DNA from: Sphingobacterium olei
Lineage (GTDB): Bacteria > Bacteroidota > Bacteroidia > Sphingobacteriales > Sphingobacteriaceae
NCBI RefSeq assembly: GCF_005048855.1
Contig: NZ_SUME01000011.1
Coordinates: 1 to 64,000 of the forward strand
Length of the DNA: 64,000 nucleotides
Direction of reading: 5' to 3'
The notes beneath the pieces were generated by a model. The model did no database searches and was not told the origin of the DNA. It saw only the letters and a list, made by a program, of their open reading frames with translations. Positions 26,858-36,262 of the stretch are shown here, one piece after another. The translations under genes were made by a program, and so were the position numbers. Position 1 is the stretch's first letter; each line of letters begins with the position of its first letter.

Positions 26858-27682
26858 TTATTTGATTTTCTTCCAAATTTTTTCTGTCATCACCTGTTTA
26901 TAACGATTTTCCAGGTTAGAGAAACGTATCGTTTCTTTGGCTCCCAGCGCTAAAAAACCAAAATTATCTAAACTATCGTCAAATAATTTAAATACTTTAT
27001 TTTGTAATTCTTTATCAAAGTAGATCAACACATTTCTGCATATAATCAATTGAAATTCGTTGAAAGAACTATCTGAAACCAAATTATGTGTAGAAAAGAT
27101 CATTTTTTCTTTTAGGTCAGCATGGAACTTCACCATATCGTAATTGGCCGTATAATATTGCGAAAAATCTGCTGCCCCTCCTGATAAAATATAATTTTCC
27201 GAATATTGTTTCATCTGACTAATCGGAAATATCCCCTTTCTGGCTTTTTCTAATACACCAGGATTAATATCTGTGGCATATATCAATGATCTATTGTATA
27301 AGTTAGCCTCTTTCAAAAGTATTGCTATGGAATAGGCTTCTTCTCCTGTGGCACATCCCGCAAGCCAAATTCGGATAAAGGGATAAGTTCCCAATTGGGG
27401 AAAAACCTTTTCGCGTAAAGCTTTATAAAAAAAAGGATCCCGAAACATCTCGGTAACATTCACCGTTATCTCTTCGATAAAACGTTGTAAATATTCCGGA
27501 TGATGGATAAGAGTATATCTCAATTCCGCGAAGCTTGTAAATTTATCAATTACACAAATTCTGTTTAACCTTCTCTTTAGGGATGCTCTGCTGTACTGGG
27601 TAAAATCGTAACCGTACAAAGAAGATACATCCGCTAAAAGAACTTCCAGTTCGTCATCTTTGATAATATTTGGATCCAACAT
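26858..27682 (-). CDS. CheR-type methyltransferase
   Basis: A 274-residue S-adenosylmethionine-dependent protein glutamate methyltransferase with an N-terminal helical domain (about 1-80) and a Rossmann-type C-terminal domain. Seen: EEITVNVTEMFRDPFFY (about 70-86), RIWLAGCATGEEAYSIAILL (about 105-124), YATDINPGVLEKARKG and FQLIICRNVLIYF near 205-217. ATG at 27682 overlaps the stop codon of the preceding regulator (TGATG); a GTG two codons earlier is the alternative. It pairs with CheB but no receptors are nearby. Confidence 0.92.
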   Translation of the reverse strand: MLDPNIIKDDELEVLLADVSSLYGYDFTQYSRASLKRRLNRICVIDKFTSFAELRYTLIHHPEYLQRFIEEITVNVTEMFRDPFFYKALREKVFPQLGTYPFIRIWLAGCATGEEAYSIAILLKEANLYNRSLIYATDINPGVLEKARKGIFPISQMKQYSENYILSGGAADFSQYYTANYDMVKFHADLKEKMIFSTHNLVSDSSFNEFQLIICRNVLIYFDKELQNKVFKLFDDSLDNFGFLALGAKETIRFSNLENRYKQVMTEKIWKKIK

Positions 27683-28053
27683 CAACACACTTTTTCAATT
27701 ACCGCAATCAATTTATCAATATCAATAGGCTTAGATATATAATCCCATGCTCCTGCCTCAATACATTTTTCTCTATCTCCATGCATAGCTTGTGCCGTAA
27801 CTGCAATTATTGGAGTTCTTTTACATTCTTCTGAGGCATTGATAACCTTTATTGCTTCATATCCATCCATATCAGGCATCATCATATCCATCAGCACTAC
27901 ACGAATATCCTTGTTTTCCTGAAGTACTGCTATTCCATCAGCGGCCCCAGAACAGGATATAGATTTATACCCTCTTGCTTTCAGCGCCAATCCCAATGCA
28001 AAAATATTTCTGCTATCATCATCAATGATTAATATCAACTTGTCCTTGTCCAT
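27682..28053 (-). CDS. single-domain response regulator
   Basis: A 123-residue receiver domain. Features: acidic cluster IIDDDSRNIFAL (about 9-20), phosphoacceptor Asp in RVVLMDMMMPDMDGYEAI (about 54), Thr in IIAVTAQAM and Lys in YISKPIDID. It strongly resembles the third receiver domain of the hybrid kinase at 28060 (MDMMMPxMDGYExI). It begins 6 bases after the kinase and its stop overlaps the cheR start. Confidence 0.92.
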   Translation of the reverse strand: MDKDKLILIIDDDSRNIFALGLALKARGYKSISCSGAADGIAVLQENKDIRVVLMDMMMPDMDGYEAIKVINASEECKRTPIIAVTAQAMHGDREKCIEAGAWDYISKPIDIDKLIAVIEKVC

Positions 28054-28059
28054 ATCATA

Positions 28060-31000
28060 TTAACTTTCGTATAACCAAACTCTTAATAAGGAAAGCAATT
28101 GATCGGTATCTACCGGTTTAGAAATGTAATCCGATGCTCCAGCAACAATACATTTCTCCCGGTCGCCAGTCATTGCTTTAGCAGTAACAGCCATTATAGG
28201 CAGTCTTGCATATTGCGGCATTTGGCGAATCAATTTGATGGTTTCATATCCATCCATCTCGGGCATCATCATATCCATCAGCACAATGGAAACATCAGGG
28301 TTCTCTTTCAACTGCTGAAGCGCTTCTTTGCCATCTATTGCGGAAATAACTTTCATTTGATATTTTTCCAACGCTTTTGTGAGCGAAAATATGTTTCTGA
28401 CATCGTCGTCGGCTATTAACACCTTTCTACCATTTAACACTTCATTTAGTGAACCTAATTTGTTGGTTTTTCGTTTTTCAGTATCTGTTCCCTTCTCTTC
28501 GACGAGATGTAAAAACAAGCCTACTTCATCTAAGATACGCTGATACGAATGTGCAGTTTTTATAACAATTGAATCGGCATATTGCTTGATCTTCCGTTCT
28601 TCGGCCTGAGAGAGATTTTTACCGGTAAAAATGATAATAGGTAGGTTCTCGAGTCCCGCATGCTGTTTGACAGCTTCAAGGGTTTCGTAACCAATCTTAT
28701 CAGGTACACCCATATCAAGGATCACACAATTGACCGCATCAGAGGTCAAAGCTTTTACACTATCTTCTACATTGCTCCTAATTTCCGAGACGATATTAAA
28801 GTTGCTAAGGAAATAGGAAAGCGCTGTCGCATGTTTAGGATTTTCCTCGATAATCAATACTTTTTTAGGGTACCGGGTTAACGCATCTTCAATTTTCTTA
28901 AACATGTTGCTTATCTGTTCCAAAGCGATCGGCTTATTAATAAAATCTATAGCCCCTTTTAATAAGCTCTCTTTTTTAACCTTTAACGACGACATAATAT
29001 GTACCGGGATATGTCTGGTCCTCATATTGCTTTTTATTTCATCCATTACTTGCCAACCATCTTTGATCGGTAACTGGATATCCAACAAAATAGCTAATGG
29101 CTGGTATTTTAAGGCAAATTCAGCGGCCATATCACCGCGTACAACGACGATTCCCTTATAGTTTTGTTGCCGCGTGTATTTTAATAACGCTTTTGCAAAA
29201 TTGGTATCATCTTCTACAATCAATATGATCTTATCCCCTTTCTTAATTGTATGTCTGTCATCATCTATTTCGTCGGGAATATCCTGTACTGCATAGGAGC
29301 TGATCCGTTCCGCAACAAGGGTATTAATTTCTTCCACATCAGAAGATATGCTTTCTATTAATTCTTCTGTCTCGGGTTTTACCACATGGGTCATTTTGAC
29401 CTTGGGAATAACGAGACTGAAAGTACTCCCCTCATTTTCTTTACTTTGTAGTTTTATCTCTCCTCCTAACAGTCGTGCTATTTCACGGCTTATAGACAAG
29501 CCCAAACCCGTACCTCCAAATCTTCTTCTGGTCGAACCATCGGCTTGCTGAAACGCTTCGAAGATTATTTTTTGCTTTTCTTCTGCGATTCCAATTCCGG
29601 TATCGGTAACTGCAAAAACGATATTATTTTTATCGGTATCATCGTCAGCTATCTTCAACTTAATACTCCCTTTCGAAGTAAACTTGATGGCATTGGATAA
29701 AAGGTTTCGAAGCACCTGATCTAAACGCATTTTATCGGTCTCTATCTTTTCATATAAATCTGGCTGAATATCAATTTGTAAATCCAAAGACTTTTCCTTG
29801 ATAATGGGTAGAAATAAATTATTAAGCTCCTGCGTGATCTCTGACAGCGTGACCTCCTGATAGTCAAGTTCCATTTTCCCCGCTTCAATCTTAGAAAGAT
29901 CCAAAATCTCGTCGATAAGACTTAATAGACTTGTCCCCGAGCTTTGTATCACTTTTGCTGATTCGATTTGGTCTTCGTTTAAGTTTTCATCTGCGTTTTC
30001 TGTCATTAACCGTGATAACAACAAAATTGAATTCAATGGGGTCCGGAGCTCATGAGACATATTTGCCAAAAATTCAGACTTATATTTAGTGCTTAACGCC
30101 AGCTCTTCTGCTTTCTGTTGGATATCTAAATTTCGTTCGGCAATCAGGTGATTCTTTTCTTCTAATAGTTTGGAGCGCTCTTCCAGCTCTTGATTAGACT
30201 GCAAAAGCTCTTCCTGCTGAACTTTCAATTCTTCTTCTGAAGCTTGTAGCTTTTGTGTTTGGGCTTCGAGCTCGGTATTGAGATTCTCCAGCTCGGCGTG
30301 CTGTGTCTGTAATTCCTCTGCCTGAGCCTGTGTTTCTTCCAATAGAGTCTGAATCTGTTTTCTACCTTTTGCCGCAGACAATGCAAGCGCAATATTTCTG
30401 CAGGCTTCTTTGTAGTACTTTATTTCCCTGTCACCAAATTTGGTAGAAGACCCCAATTCTACAACACCTATGCAACTCTGATGTAACAGAACGGGCAATA
30501 ACAAAATGTGTTCTACTTTTAACTGCCCATTGGAAAAGCTTACTACATAATCTTTATCATCTAGATTTTCAAATACCTTTTCTTTACCATCTTTAAAAAC
30601 CTGCCCTACCATACCTTGTCCGGGGATGAAGCTTTTTGTCATTCTATCTTCTAAACCATATGCACTTTGTAATTTTACCGCTCCGTTATCAAAGAGGTAA
30701 AATGCGCCATTTATACACGCAGCGTAATTGATCAAATGATTAAGAGAATCCGATGCCAACACATCTTCGGTTTTATTGCCAACAAGTGTTTCGTTCAAAG
30801 CAGCTAGACCGGTTTGCCTCCATTCATTGCTATTGAGTTCATCGAAAGAAGATTTTAATGCATCTGTCATTTCATTAAGGGAGCCCGCCAAACTTCCTAA
30901 ATCGTCTTTTTCATTATCCTCCACTCTCACCGTATAATCGCCGCGGGCTATTTTGTTGGCTATTGTCTGTATAATATTCAATCGGCGGCTTATTTCCTCA

Positions 31001-31656
31001 TCTTTTTTCTTTAAAGAAATCTGCAATTCCTCTCTTTTATTGAAATCCTTTCGAATTCGCATATACGATATAACCGTAATAACCAAGGAAACGAGAGCGG
31101 CCAGAACAATAAAAATAGACGTGTAGCTCGACGACTGATTCAACATCGCAGATCGGTTACTTAAAAGGATTTCCTCTTCTCGAATAAAACGCGATATAAT
31201 ATTGCGGCAACTATCCATATATACCTTTCCCTCTTCTAATTGCCCTATGGTGACCTCACGGCCTTCCCGTTTAAGTTCTATTAGATTTGTTAGGATACCT
31301 ATTCTGGAGTTTACTAACGAGGTAAGGCTATCCGCCCGCTGGGCTTGAAACGGATTATCCAACGTTAAATCCCTGACAACTTTTAAAGAACCTGGCACAA
31401 ATTTTAAGCTGTGTTGGTAGGGCTCCAGAAAGCTCTCTTTACCCGTAAGATGGTATCCTCTTTGTCCCGTTTCAGCATTTTGTAGGTCGATAAGCACATC
31501 ATTGGCAGCTGCGATAGCACGTCTCGTGTGATCGACCTTCTCTCTATTATCGATCTGTTGTTTTATACTAATATAGGAAGCGGTAGAACTCGCCAAAAGG
31601 ATGATTAAGGAAATTCCAAATCCTATTTGCAGGTTTCTTAAAAATGGTCTAGGCAT
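28060..31656 (-). CDS. hybrid histidine kinase: CHASE3-HAMP-GAF-HisKA-HATPase-3x receiver
   Basis: A 1198-residue membrane-anchored hybrid kinase. Transmembrane helix about 11-33, CHASE3 periplasmic domain about 38-175 (AETGQRGYHLTGKESFL), second helix about 177-201, HAMP about 220-270 (ARGDYTVRVEDNEKDDLGSL), GAF about 275-425, a long coiled coil about 430-520 (AQAEELQTQHAELENLNTELE), HisKA with MSHELRTPLNSILLL, HATPase with DTGIGIAEEKQ and GGTGLGLSIS, then three receivers: LDIQLPIKDGW, LDMGVPDKIGY and MDMMMPEMDGYETI. It lies second in the operon, 5 bases after the preceding kinase gene. Confidence 0.95.
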   Translation of the reverse strand: MPRPFLRNLQIGFGISLIILLASSTASYISIKQQIDNREKVDHTRRAIAAANDVLIDLQNAETGQRGYHLTGKESFLEPYQHSLKFVPGSLKVVRDLTLDNPFQAQRADSLTSLVNSRIGILTNLIELKREGREVTIGQLEEGKVYMDSCRNIISRFIREEEILLSNRSAMLNQSSSYTSIFIVLAALVSLVITVISYMRIRKDFNKREELQISLKKKDEEISRRLNIIQTIANKIARGDYTVRVEDNEKDDLGSLAGSLNEMTDALKSSFDELNSNEWRQTGLAALNETLVGNKTEDVLASDSLNHLINYAACINGAFYLFDNGAVKLQSAYGLEDRMTKSFIPGQGMVGQVFKDGKEKVFENLDDKDYVVSFSNGQLKVEHILLLPVLLHQSCIGVVELGSSTKFGDREIKYYKEACRNIALALSAAKGRKQIQTLLEETQAQAEELQTQHAELENLNTELEAQTQKLQASEEELKVQQEELLQSNQELEERSKLLEEKNHLIAERNLDIQQKAEELALSTKYKSEFLANMSHELRTPLNSILLLSRLMTENADENLNEDQIESAKVIQSSGTSLLSLIDEILDLSKIEAGKMELDYQEVTLSEITQELNNLFLPIIKEKSLDLQIDIQPDLYEKIETDKMRLDQVLRNLLSNAIKFTSKGSIKLKIADDDTDKNNIVFAVTDTGIGIAEEKQKIIFEAFQQADGSTRRRFGGTGLGLSISREIARLLGGEIKLQSKENEGSTFSLVIPKVKMTHVVKPETEELIESISSDVEEINTLVAERISSYAVQDIPDEIDDDRHTIKKGDKIILIVEDDTNFAKALLKYTRQQNYKGIVVVRGDMAAEFALKYQPLAILLDIQLPIKDGWQVMDEIKSNMRTRHIPVHIMSSLKVKKESLLKGAIDFINKPIALEQISNMFKKIEDALTRYPKKVLIIEENPKHATALSYFLSNFNIVSEIRSNVEDSVKALTSDAVNCVILDMGVPDKIGYETLEAVKQHAGLENLPIIIFTGKNLSQAEERKIKQYADSIVIKTAHSYQRILDEVGLFLHLVEEKGTDTEKRKTNKLGSLNEVLNGRKVLIADDDVRNIFSLTKALEKYQMKVISAIDGKEALQQLKENPDVSIVLMDMMMPEMDGYETIKLIRQMPQYARLPIMAVTAKAMTGDREKCIVAGASDYISKPVDTDQLLSLLRVWLYES

Positions 31657-31661
31657 AATGT

Positions 31662-33137
31662 CTAGTTTAGTTTAAAAGGTATAGTAAAATAAAATGTTGA
31701 TCCTTGTCCGGCCTGGCTGTGTATGCCGTACGTTCCATGATGTTGCCTGATTATCTCAGCACAAATATAGAGCCCTATTCCTAACCCCTGAAATCGGAGT
31801 GAAGATTCTTCTACGCGATAAAATTTATCGAATATGTCTTTTTGTTTGTGCTCCGGAATGCCAATTCCAAAATCCATAACACTTATCCTTACTTGCGAAT
31901 CTTCCCTTTCAGTCTTTACAATTACGCGGTTAGAATTTGGGGAATATTTGATGGCGTTCGTAAGATAATTGATAAGAACCTGTTCAACCCTTATTTCATC
32001 TCCAATAATTGGTTGATCTATTATGTCGCCTTCTCTTTCAATTGCTATATTATTTTTTTCGTGCGTATGATAAATGGTATCTATCACATTAGCAAGAAGA
32101 TGTTCAAAATTGAATGGTTTTTTGTTCATCTTCATTTTTCCGTTATCTATTTTGGACATATCAAGTAAATCAGCGATAAAACTGTTTAACTTATAGACCT
32201 GAGTCTGTACTCTGTTAATATACATGTTTGTTGTGCTGTCCTGCTTGACATCAACCGTCCTTTCGAGCAATTGTATATAAGCTTTAATACTGGTAAGCGG
32301 CGTCTTTAATTCGTGACTTGCAATGCTTAGAAATTCATCCTTCTTTTTTTCCATCTGCTTTTGATCGTCGATATCGGTAAATGTACCCACCCATTTTACA
32401 ACAGCATTTTTTTCTTTTATAGGTATTATGCGTAGGAGATGAAACTTAAAAATATCAGAGCCTATTTCTTTAAGTCTGATTTCGAGATCAAGGGAACTGT
32501 CTGTAAGAATGGAGGCTGTCCATTCATCCATTATATCTTTATCCTCTGGATGGGTTTTTGGAAAAGTATTTGATGACAGAGCGTACTTAAACCATTTTTT
32601 ATTCACAAATTCGATTTGTCTTTCTGCATTTGCAGTAAAGGCTATCTGCGGAAGAGATTCTAAGGTAGAGTGTAAATGGTCTACCCTTTCTTTTAGTTCT
32701 GCCTGTGCTTTTTTTCGGGTTTCTATTTCGGATCGTAGTGCCTGTTGTGTTTCATTCAGTGCCAAAGTTTGTTCGTATAACCGATAAAATGTCTTCACCT
32801 TTAAGATTAAAATATCAGAATCTACCGGCTTTGTGACATAATCTATCCCTCCAGAGGCATAACCTCTGGTGATAAATTTCTTATCGGTATTCACTGCCGA
32901 CAGAAAAATAATAGGTATATCTTTTGTCTTGTTGAAACCCGACAGCGTCTCCGCTACCTCAAAACCATCTATTCCAGGCATTTGAACATCTAAAATAATT
33001 AATGCATAATTATTTCTCAACACCTTTTTTAAAGCCTCTTCGCCCGATAGTGCAGTATCTACCGAAAAATCTTTGGACTCTAATAACTTTTTTAGAGAAT
33101 AAATATTTTCCGGTCTATCATCAACAATTAGAATCAT
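31662..33137 (-). CDS. receiver-PAS-histidine kinase
   Basis: A 491-residue soluble kinase beginning with a receiver domain (about 1-120; phosphoacceptor region IILDVQMPGIDGFEVAE, Lys in YVTKPVDSD), a coiled coil (about 120-150), a PAS domain (about 150-265, HSTLESLPQIAFTANAERQI), HisKA with IASHELKTPLTSIKAYIQLL (about 272), and HATPase with NAIKYSPNSNRV, DFGIGIPEHKQKDIF and GLGIGLYI. It is the first gene of the operon that runs to 25836. N-terminal receivers fused to kinases usually receive phosphate from another kinase. Confidence 0.93.
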   Translation of the reverse strand: MILIVDDRPENIYSLKKLLESKDFSVDTALSGEEALKKVLRNNYALIILDVQMPGIDGFEVAETLSGFNKTKDIPIIFLSAVNTDKKFITRGYASGGIDYVTKPVDSDILILKVKTFYRLYEQTLALNETQQALRSEIETRKKAQAELKERVDHLHSTLESLPQIAFTANAERQIEFVNKKWFKYALSSNTFPKTHPEDKDIMDEWTASILTDSSLDLEIRLKEIGSDIFKFHLLRIIPIKEKNAVVKWVGTFTDIDDQKQMEKKKDEFLSIASHELKTPLTSIKAYIQLLERTVDVKQDSTTNMYINRVQTQVYKLNSFIADLLDMSKIDNGKMKMNKKPFNFEHLLANVIDTIYHTHEKNNIAIEREGDIIDQPIIGDEIRVEQVLINYLTNAIKYSPNSNRVIVKTEREDSQVRISVMDFGIGIPEHKQKDIFDKFYRVEESSLRFQGLGIGLYICAEIIRQHHGTYGIHSQAGQGSTFYFTIPFKLN

Positions 33138-33358
33138 GCGTGTTTTTCATAGTTTTAAATCACCTATTCCATATTGCAACAGTGATCTTGGATTTAAAGT
33201 TTTAAAATAACTATTTATTATTTGATAATACAAGTTACACCATCAAAATCAATTTTCTTAGAATTACGCTGCAAACCGTTCACCGTTAAAACGCATTCTT
33301 TCACCGAATTATTCTATACATTGGTCTAATCGATATTCATTCATACGTTGACCGTTGT

Positions 33359-33366
33359 TAATTTTG
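33359..33366 (+). promoter_or_regulatory. -7 box of likely promoter for 33404
   Basis: TAATTTTG matches TAnnTTTG and lies 38 bases before the ATG at 33404. The -33 position reads TTC rather than TTG, so strength is uncertain. Confidence 0.4.
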
Positions 33367-33403
33367 AACTAAACATATAACATAACAACAAAAAAGTAAC
33401 CTC

Positions 33404-33832
33404 ATGAAAAGAATCATCTCCACTATCGCCACTGTACTGATCTTTATAAGTACTTTCAGTTCTTTCGCTGCCGAGACGGCAAATCCGTTAAAAAATAGGA
33501 CTACGACCGCTATCGTTGTCGCCTATATGAATGCCGCGACATTACGCAACACAGAATTTAGCGAGCAGTTATTTACTAGGGATTTCGAATATTACGTTGC
33601 AGGTCTCTCCGTATCTAAGTTTAACAAAAAACAATACACAAAGTTTCTCAAGCAAAATGGTGGATTGCAGTATGATTGTAAAACCACATATGAAATCTTG
33701 GAGGAAACCGGAAGTTCCTGCACTGCAAAAGCCAGCATGCAGTTCGAAAACTTTACACGGGTGGATTATATTACCCTTTGCCGAAAAAAAGACAGCTGGC
33801 AAATCAGTAAAGTTGTGACAACTTACCCTTAA
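33404..33832 (+). CDS. exported lumazine-binding/NTF2-like protein
   Basis: A 142-residue protein with a signal peptide (about 1-22, ending SSFAAE). The rest matches the putative lumazine-binding (NTF2-like) family: AIVVAYMNAATLRNTEFSEQLF, then GLSVSKFNKKQYTKFLK, and MQFENFTRVDYITLCRKKDSWQISKV near the end. Such periplasmic proteins bind small ligands; function unknown. It shares a strand with the SDR gene 81 bases downstream. Confidence 0.75.
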   Translation: MKRIISTIATVLIFISTFSSFAAETANPLKNRTTTAIVVAYMNAATLRNTEFSEQLFTRDFEYYVAGLSVSKFNKKQYTKFLKQNGGLQYDCKTTYEILEETGSSCTAKASMQFENFTRVDYITLCRKKDSWQISKVVTTYP

Positions 33833-33913
33833 TCAAATTTTACAAAACAATACCTGGGTTTGCATTGTCATAGTAGGAAACGGAACATGGATTAAATTAA
33901 AACAGCATCAATC

Positions 33914-34837
33914 ATGAAAAAGCAAACAGGCCGTAATAAGAATGAAAATAAGAATGAACAACAAAATCCCGAGGATAAATATCCTCAGCCTCCATTTCCT
34001 AAACAAAAACAGGAGTTTCCGGGAACTGAATCCGCCATGCGTCCCCAAGCTGATCATGGGCAAAGTAGTTATAAAGGTTCGGGAAAACTAAAGGATAAAA
34101 CCGCTATCATTACGGGTGGTGATTCTGGAATAGGGAAAGCTGTTGCTATTGCATTCGCCAGAGAAGGCGCCGATGTCGTTATCAGTTACCTAGATGATAT
34201 GGAAGATGAAGATGCGCGCGATACGGCTCATTATGTGGAAGAAGCCGGACGAAGATGTGTACTAATCAAAGGCGATATCACGAGTGAAAAACAGTGTAAA
34301 AAAATCGTTTCTACCACTGTAAAAGAGTTTGGAAAGATTGACATCCTTGTAAACAACGCCGCTTTCCAAATGGCGCGTAAGTCTTTAAAGGACATCCCGT
34401 CTAGCGAATGGGTACACACTTTTGCGGTCAATATTCACAGCATGTTTTATTTATGTAAGGCGGCCGAACCGCATATGAAACCCGGCAGTTCCATTATTAA
34501 TACCACTTCGGTGAATGCGTATCACCCGTCTGATGATTTACTGCCCTATGCGGCTACGAAAGCGGCCATTCAAAGCTTCACGGCAAATCTCAGCCAGATC
34601 CTATTAAATGAAAGTAAAGGCATACGGGTAAATGCCGTCGCCCCAGGTCCGGTATGGACACCGCTTATTCCTGCTACTAAATGGCAAGATATCGATATTT
34701 TTGGAGACAATACACCCGTCGGCAGACCGGGACAACCCGCCGAAATAGCCCCTTCCTATGTTTTCCTTGCATCCGAAGAAAGCAGCTATATTTCGGGTGC
34801 TACCCTACCGACAACAGGCGGACGTATAACAATTTAA
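33914..34837 (+). CDS. short-chain dehydrogenase/reductase, YghA/YhdF-like
   Basis: A 307-residue NAD(P)-dependent oxidoreductase. A Pro/Gln-rich N-terminal extension of about 55 residues (PEDKYPQPPFPKQKQEFPG) precedes the Rossmann motif TGGDSGIGKAVAIAF (about 68-82), NNAAFQ and the active site Ser/Tyr/Lys in TTSVNAYHPSDDLLPYAATKAA. The extension marks the general-stress SDR subgroup (YdaD, YhdF, YghA). Substrate unknown. The DUF6496 gene follows 31 bases later, fitting a stress unit. Confidence 0.92.
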   Translation: MKKQTGRNKNENKNEQQNPEDKYPQPPFPKQKQEFPGTESAMRPQADHGQSSYKGSGKLKDKTAIITGGDSGIGKAVAIAFAREGADVVISYLDDMEDEDARDTAHYVEEAGRRCVLIKGDITSEKQCKKIVSTTVKEFGKIDILVNNAAFQMARKSLKDIPSSEWVHTFAVNIHSMFYLCKAAEPHMKPGSSIINTTSVNAYHPSDDLLPYAATKAAIQSFTANLSQILLNESKGIRVNAVAPGPVWTPLIPATKWQDIDIFGDNTPVGRPGQPAEIAPSYVFLASEESSYISGATLPTTGGRITI

Positions 34838-34868
34838 GTTTTACCGTAAACACTAAACGAATGATATC

Positions 34869-35045
34869 ATGGCAAAATATTCAAAAAAAGCAGACGAAAA
34901 GGTAGAGGAAGCGATGCACGAAATGAAAGAAGGAAAACTTAAAACAGGTACCGGAAAAAAAGTGACATCAAAAAAACAGGCCGTTGCTATTGGTCTTTCT
35001 CAGGCGAAGAAAGAAGGGGCAAAAGCACCTAAGAAAAAGACCTGA
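34869..35045 (+). CDS. DUF6496-type small basic protein
   Basis: A 58-residue Lys-rich protein, MAKYSKKADEKVEEAMHEMK at the N-terminus and VTSKKQAVAIGLSQAKKEG in the middle, ending in KAPKKKT. It matches the DUF6496 family common in desiccation/stress-tolerant bacteria. The high positive charge suggests nucleic-acid binding. Its 3' end forms the left arm of a perfect terminator hairpin. It follows the SDR gene by 31 bases. Confidence 0.8.
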   Translation: MAKYSKKADEKVEEAMHEMKEGKLKTGTGKKVTSKKQAVAIGLSQAKKEGAKAPKKKT

Positions 35046-35064
35046 CAAGGTCTTTTTCTTAGGT
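35027..35064 (+). terminator. perfect 16-bp hairpin overlapping a stop codon
   Basis: ACCTAAGAAAAAGACC and GGTCTTTTTCTTAGGT pair without a mismatch around a 6-base loop that contains the TGA of the DUF6496 gene. A T-rich segment within the right arm fits intrinsic termination, probably bidirectional. Confidence 0.75.
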
Positions 35065-35170
35065 ACTTTAAAAGCCAAAATCAACACATGATGGCACTGA
35101 TTTTATTGAAGGTGGAACAATTATATTCCAAATCATGACCTCTAAAATCACGGAACATACATGCTACTAC

Positions 35171-35201
35171 TTGAAAATTTAACCTATTTTTTGTAGCTTT
35201 A
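35171..35201 (+). promoter_or_regulatory. Bacteroidota-type promoter upstream of AraC gene
   Basis: TTG at 35171-35173 and TAGCTTTA at 35194-35201 are 20 bases apart; the -7 box differs from TAnnTTTG at the last base. Predicted start near 35208, leader about 80 bases before the ATG at 35291. Confidence 0.45.
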
Positions 35202-35290
35202 TTTCTAAATAACAAACCACTCAATTAAAAATTATGAATATGGTTAGGGATTCGTATAAATCGCCCCTAACCAAGCTACTTTAGAAAATT

Positions 35291-36262
35291 ATGCTTTTAA
35301 ACACCAGTCTGCCCCTATTAGCCATCTCCAGTAAACCAAGTAATACATCTTTAGCTCCCAAGGGAAGGTATTTCAACTTTATGCCGGAACAAGATATGCT
35401 TTTATCTCATAAAGATGGTTACATCGCTCAGCGAAAAATAGGCCAGCTCTCATTTATCGAAATAAAATGTAGCTGTGATACAGATTGGCATTTTAATGTA
35501 GCCAACACCCACCAGACATTTTGGATGGTATTCCAGCTGCTCGGAAACTCTTTTATAGAGGATGCGCAAAAACGCAAAATCGAACAGCAACAATACCGGG
35601 GCTATTTCAATAAAGAAAATACGGTACGGCATCACCTCCGGTCGGGAAAGACATGGACGATCCTCATCGGATTGGAAATCAGCGACATCAAACTGGTCTC
35701 TACCGAATGGAGAATGTTGTCTGCAGAAAGCGGATCCCAGCTTAGTATACGGCCAGCGCAAAAAATAGCCTTTCGGATAAACAAGATCATACAGCAGATA
35801 CAACACATCAAAGATAGCCCCTTTTCACTAAAGTATAAGCTACCGGCCTTAATGGTTCAGCTCATGGAAACCTACCACGCCGACATCCTCGAACATGCCC
35901 GATCCATGCGACAGGATGATATTCCGCTTCTGCACCAAGCTAAGGACTATATCATGAAGCATTATATGGATGAGGAAATAGATATTCAAGTAATAGCCGA
36001 CAAGCTGTTGACCAGTGAACGCACGCTGTATCGCATCTTTAAAGAAAATGGACTGACAGTGAATTCTGCCATACAGACCATACGCATTTACAAAGGCAGG
36101 GAGATGCTCCGTAGAACCGACAAGTCTGTAGATATGATAGCCTTCTATCTGCAGTTCTCAACGGCCAGATATTTTATCAAACAATATGTCAAGTACTTTG
36201 GTCATACGCCCGCTATGGAAAGAAAACTAAATCAACGTCCCTCCTTGCGGAAGACCAAATGA
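35291..36262 (+). CDS. AraC family transcriptional regulator
   Basis: A 323-residue regulator. The C-terminal ~95 residues form two HTH units (about 223-244, IDIQVIADKLLTSERTLYRIF; about 272-300, VDMIAFYLQFSTARYFIKQYVKYFGHTP). The N-terminal ~200 residues look like the ligand-binding/oligomerization domain of siderophore-uptake-type AraC proteins in Bacteroidota. The 3' end overlaps the antisense reading of the 21-bp array by about 50 bases. Target unknown. Confidence 0.85.
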   Translation: MLLNTSLPLLAISSKPSNTSLAPKGRYFNFMPEQDMLLSHKDGYIAQRKIGQLSFIEIKCSCDTDWHFNVANTHQTFWMVFQLLGNSFIEDAQKRKIEQQQYRGYFNKENTVRHHLRSGKTWTILIGLEISDIKLVSTEWRMLSAESGSQLSIRPAQKIAFRINKIIQQIQHIKDSPFSLKYKLPALMVQLMETYHADILEHARSMRQDDIPLLHQAKDYIMKHYMDEEIDIQVIADKLLTSERTLYRIFKENGLTVNSAIQTIRIYKGREMLRRTDKSVDMIAFYLQFSTARYFIKQYVKYFGHTPAMERKLNQRPSLRKTK

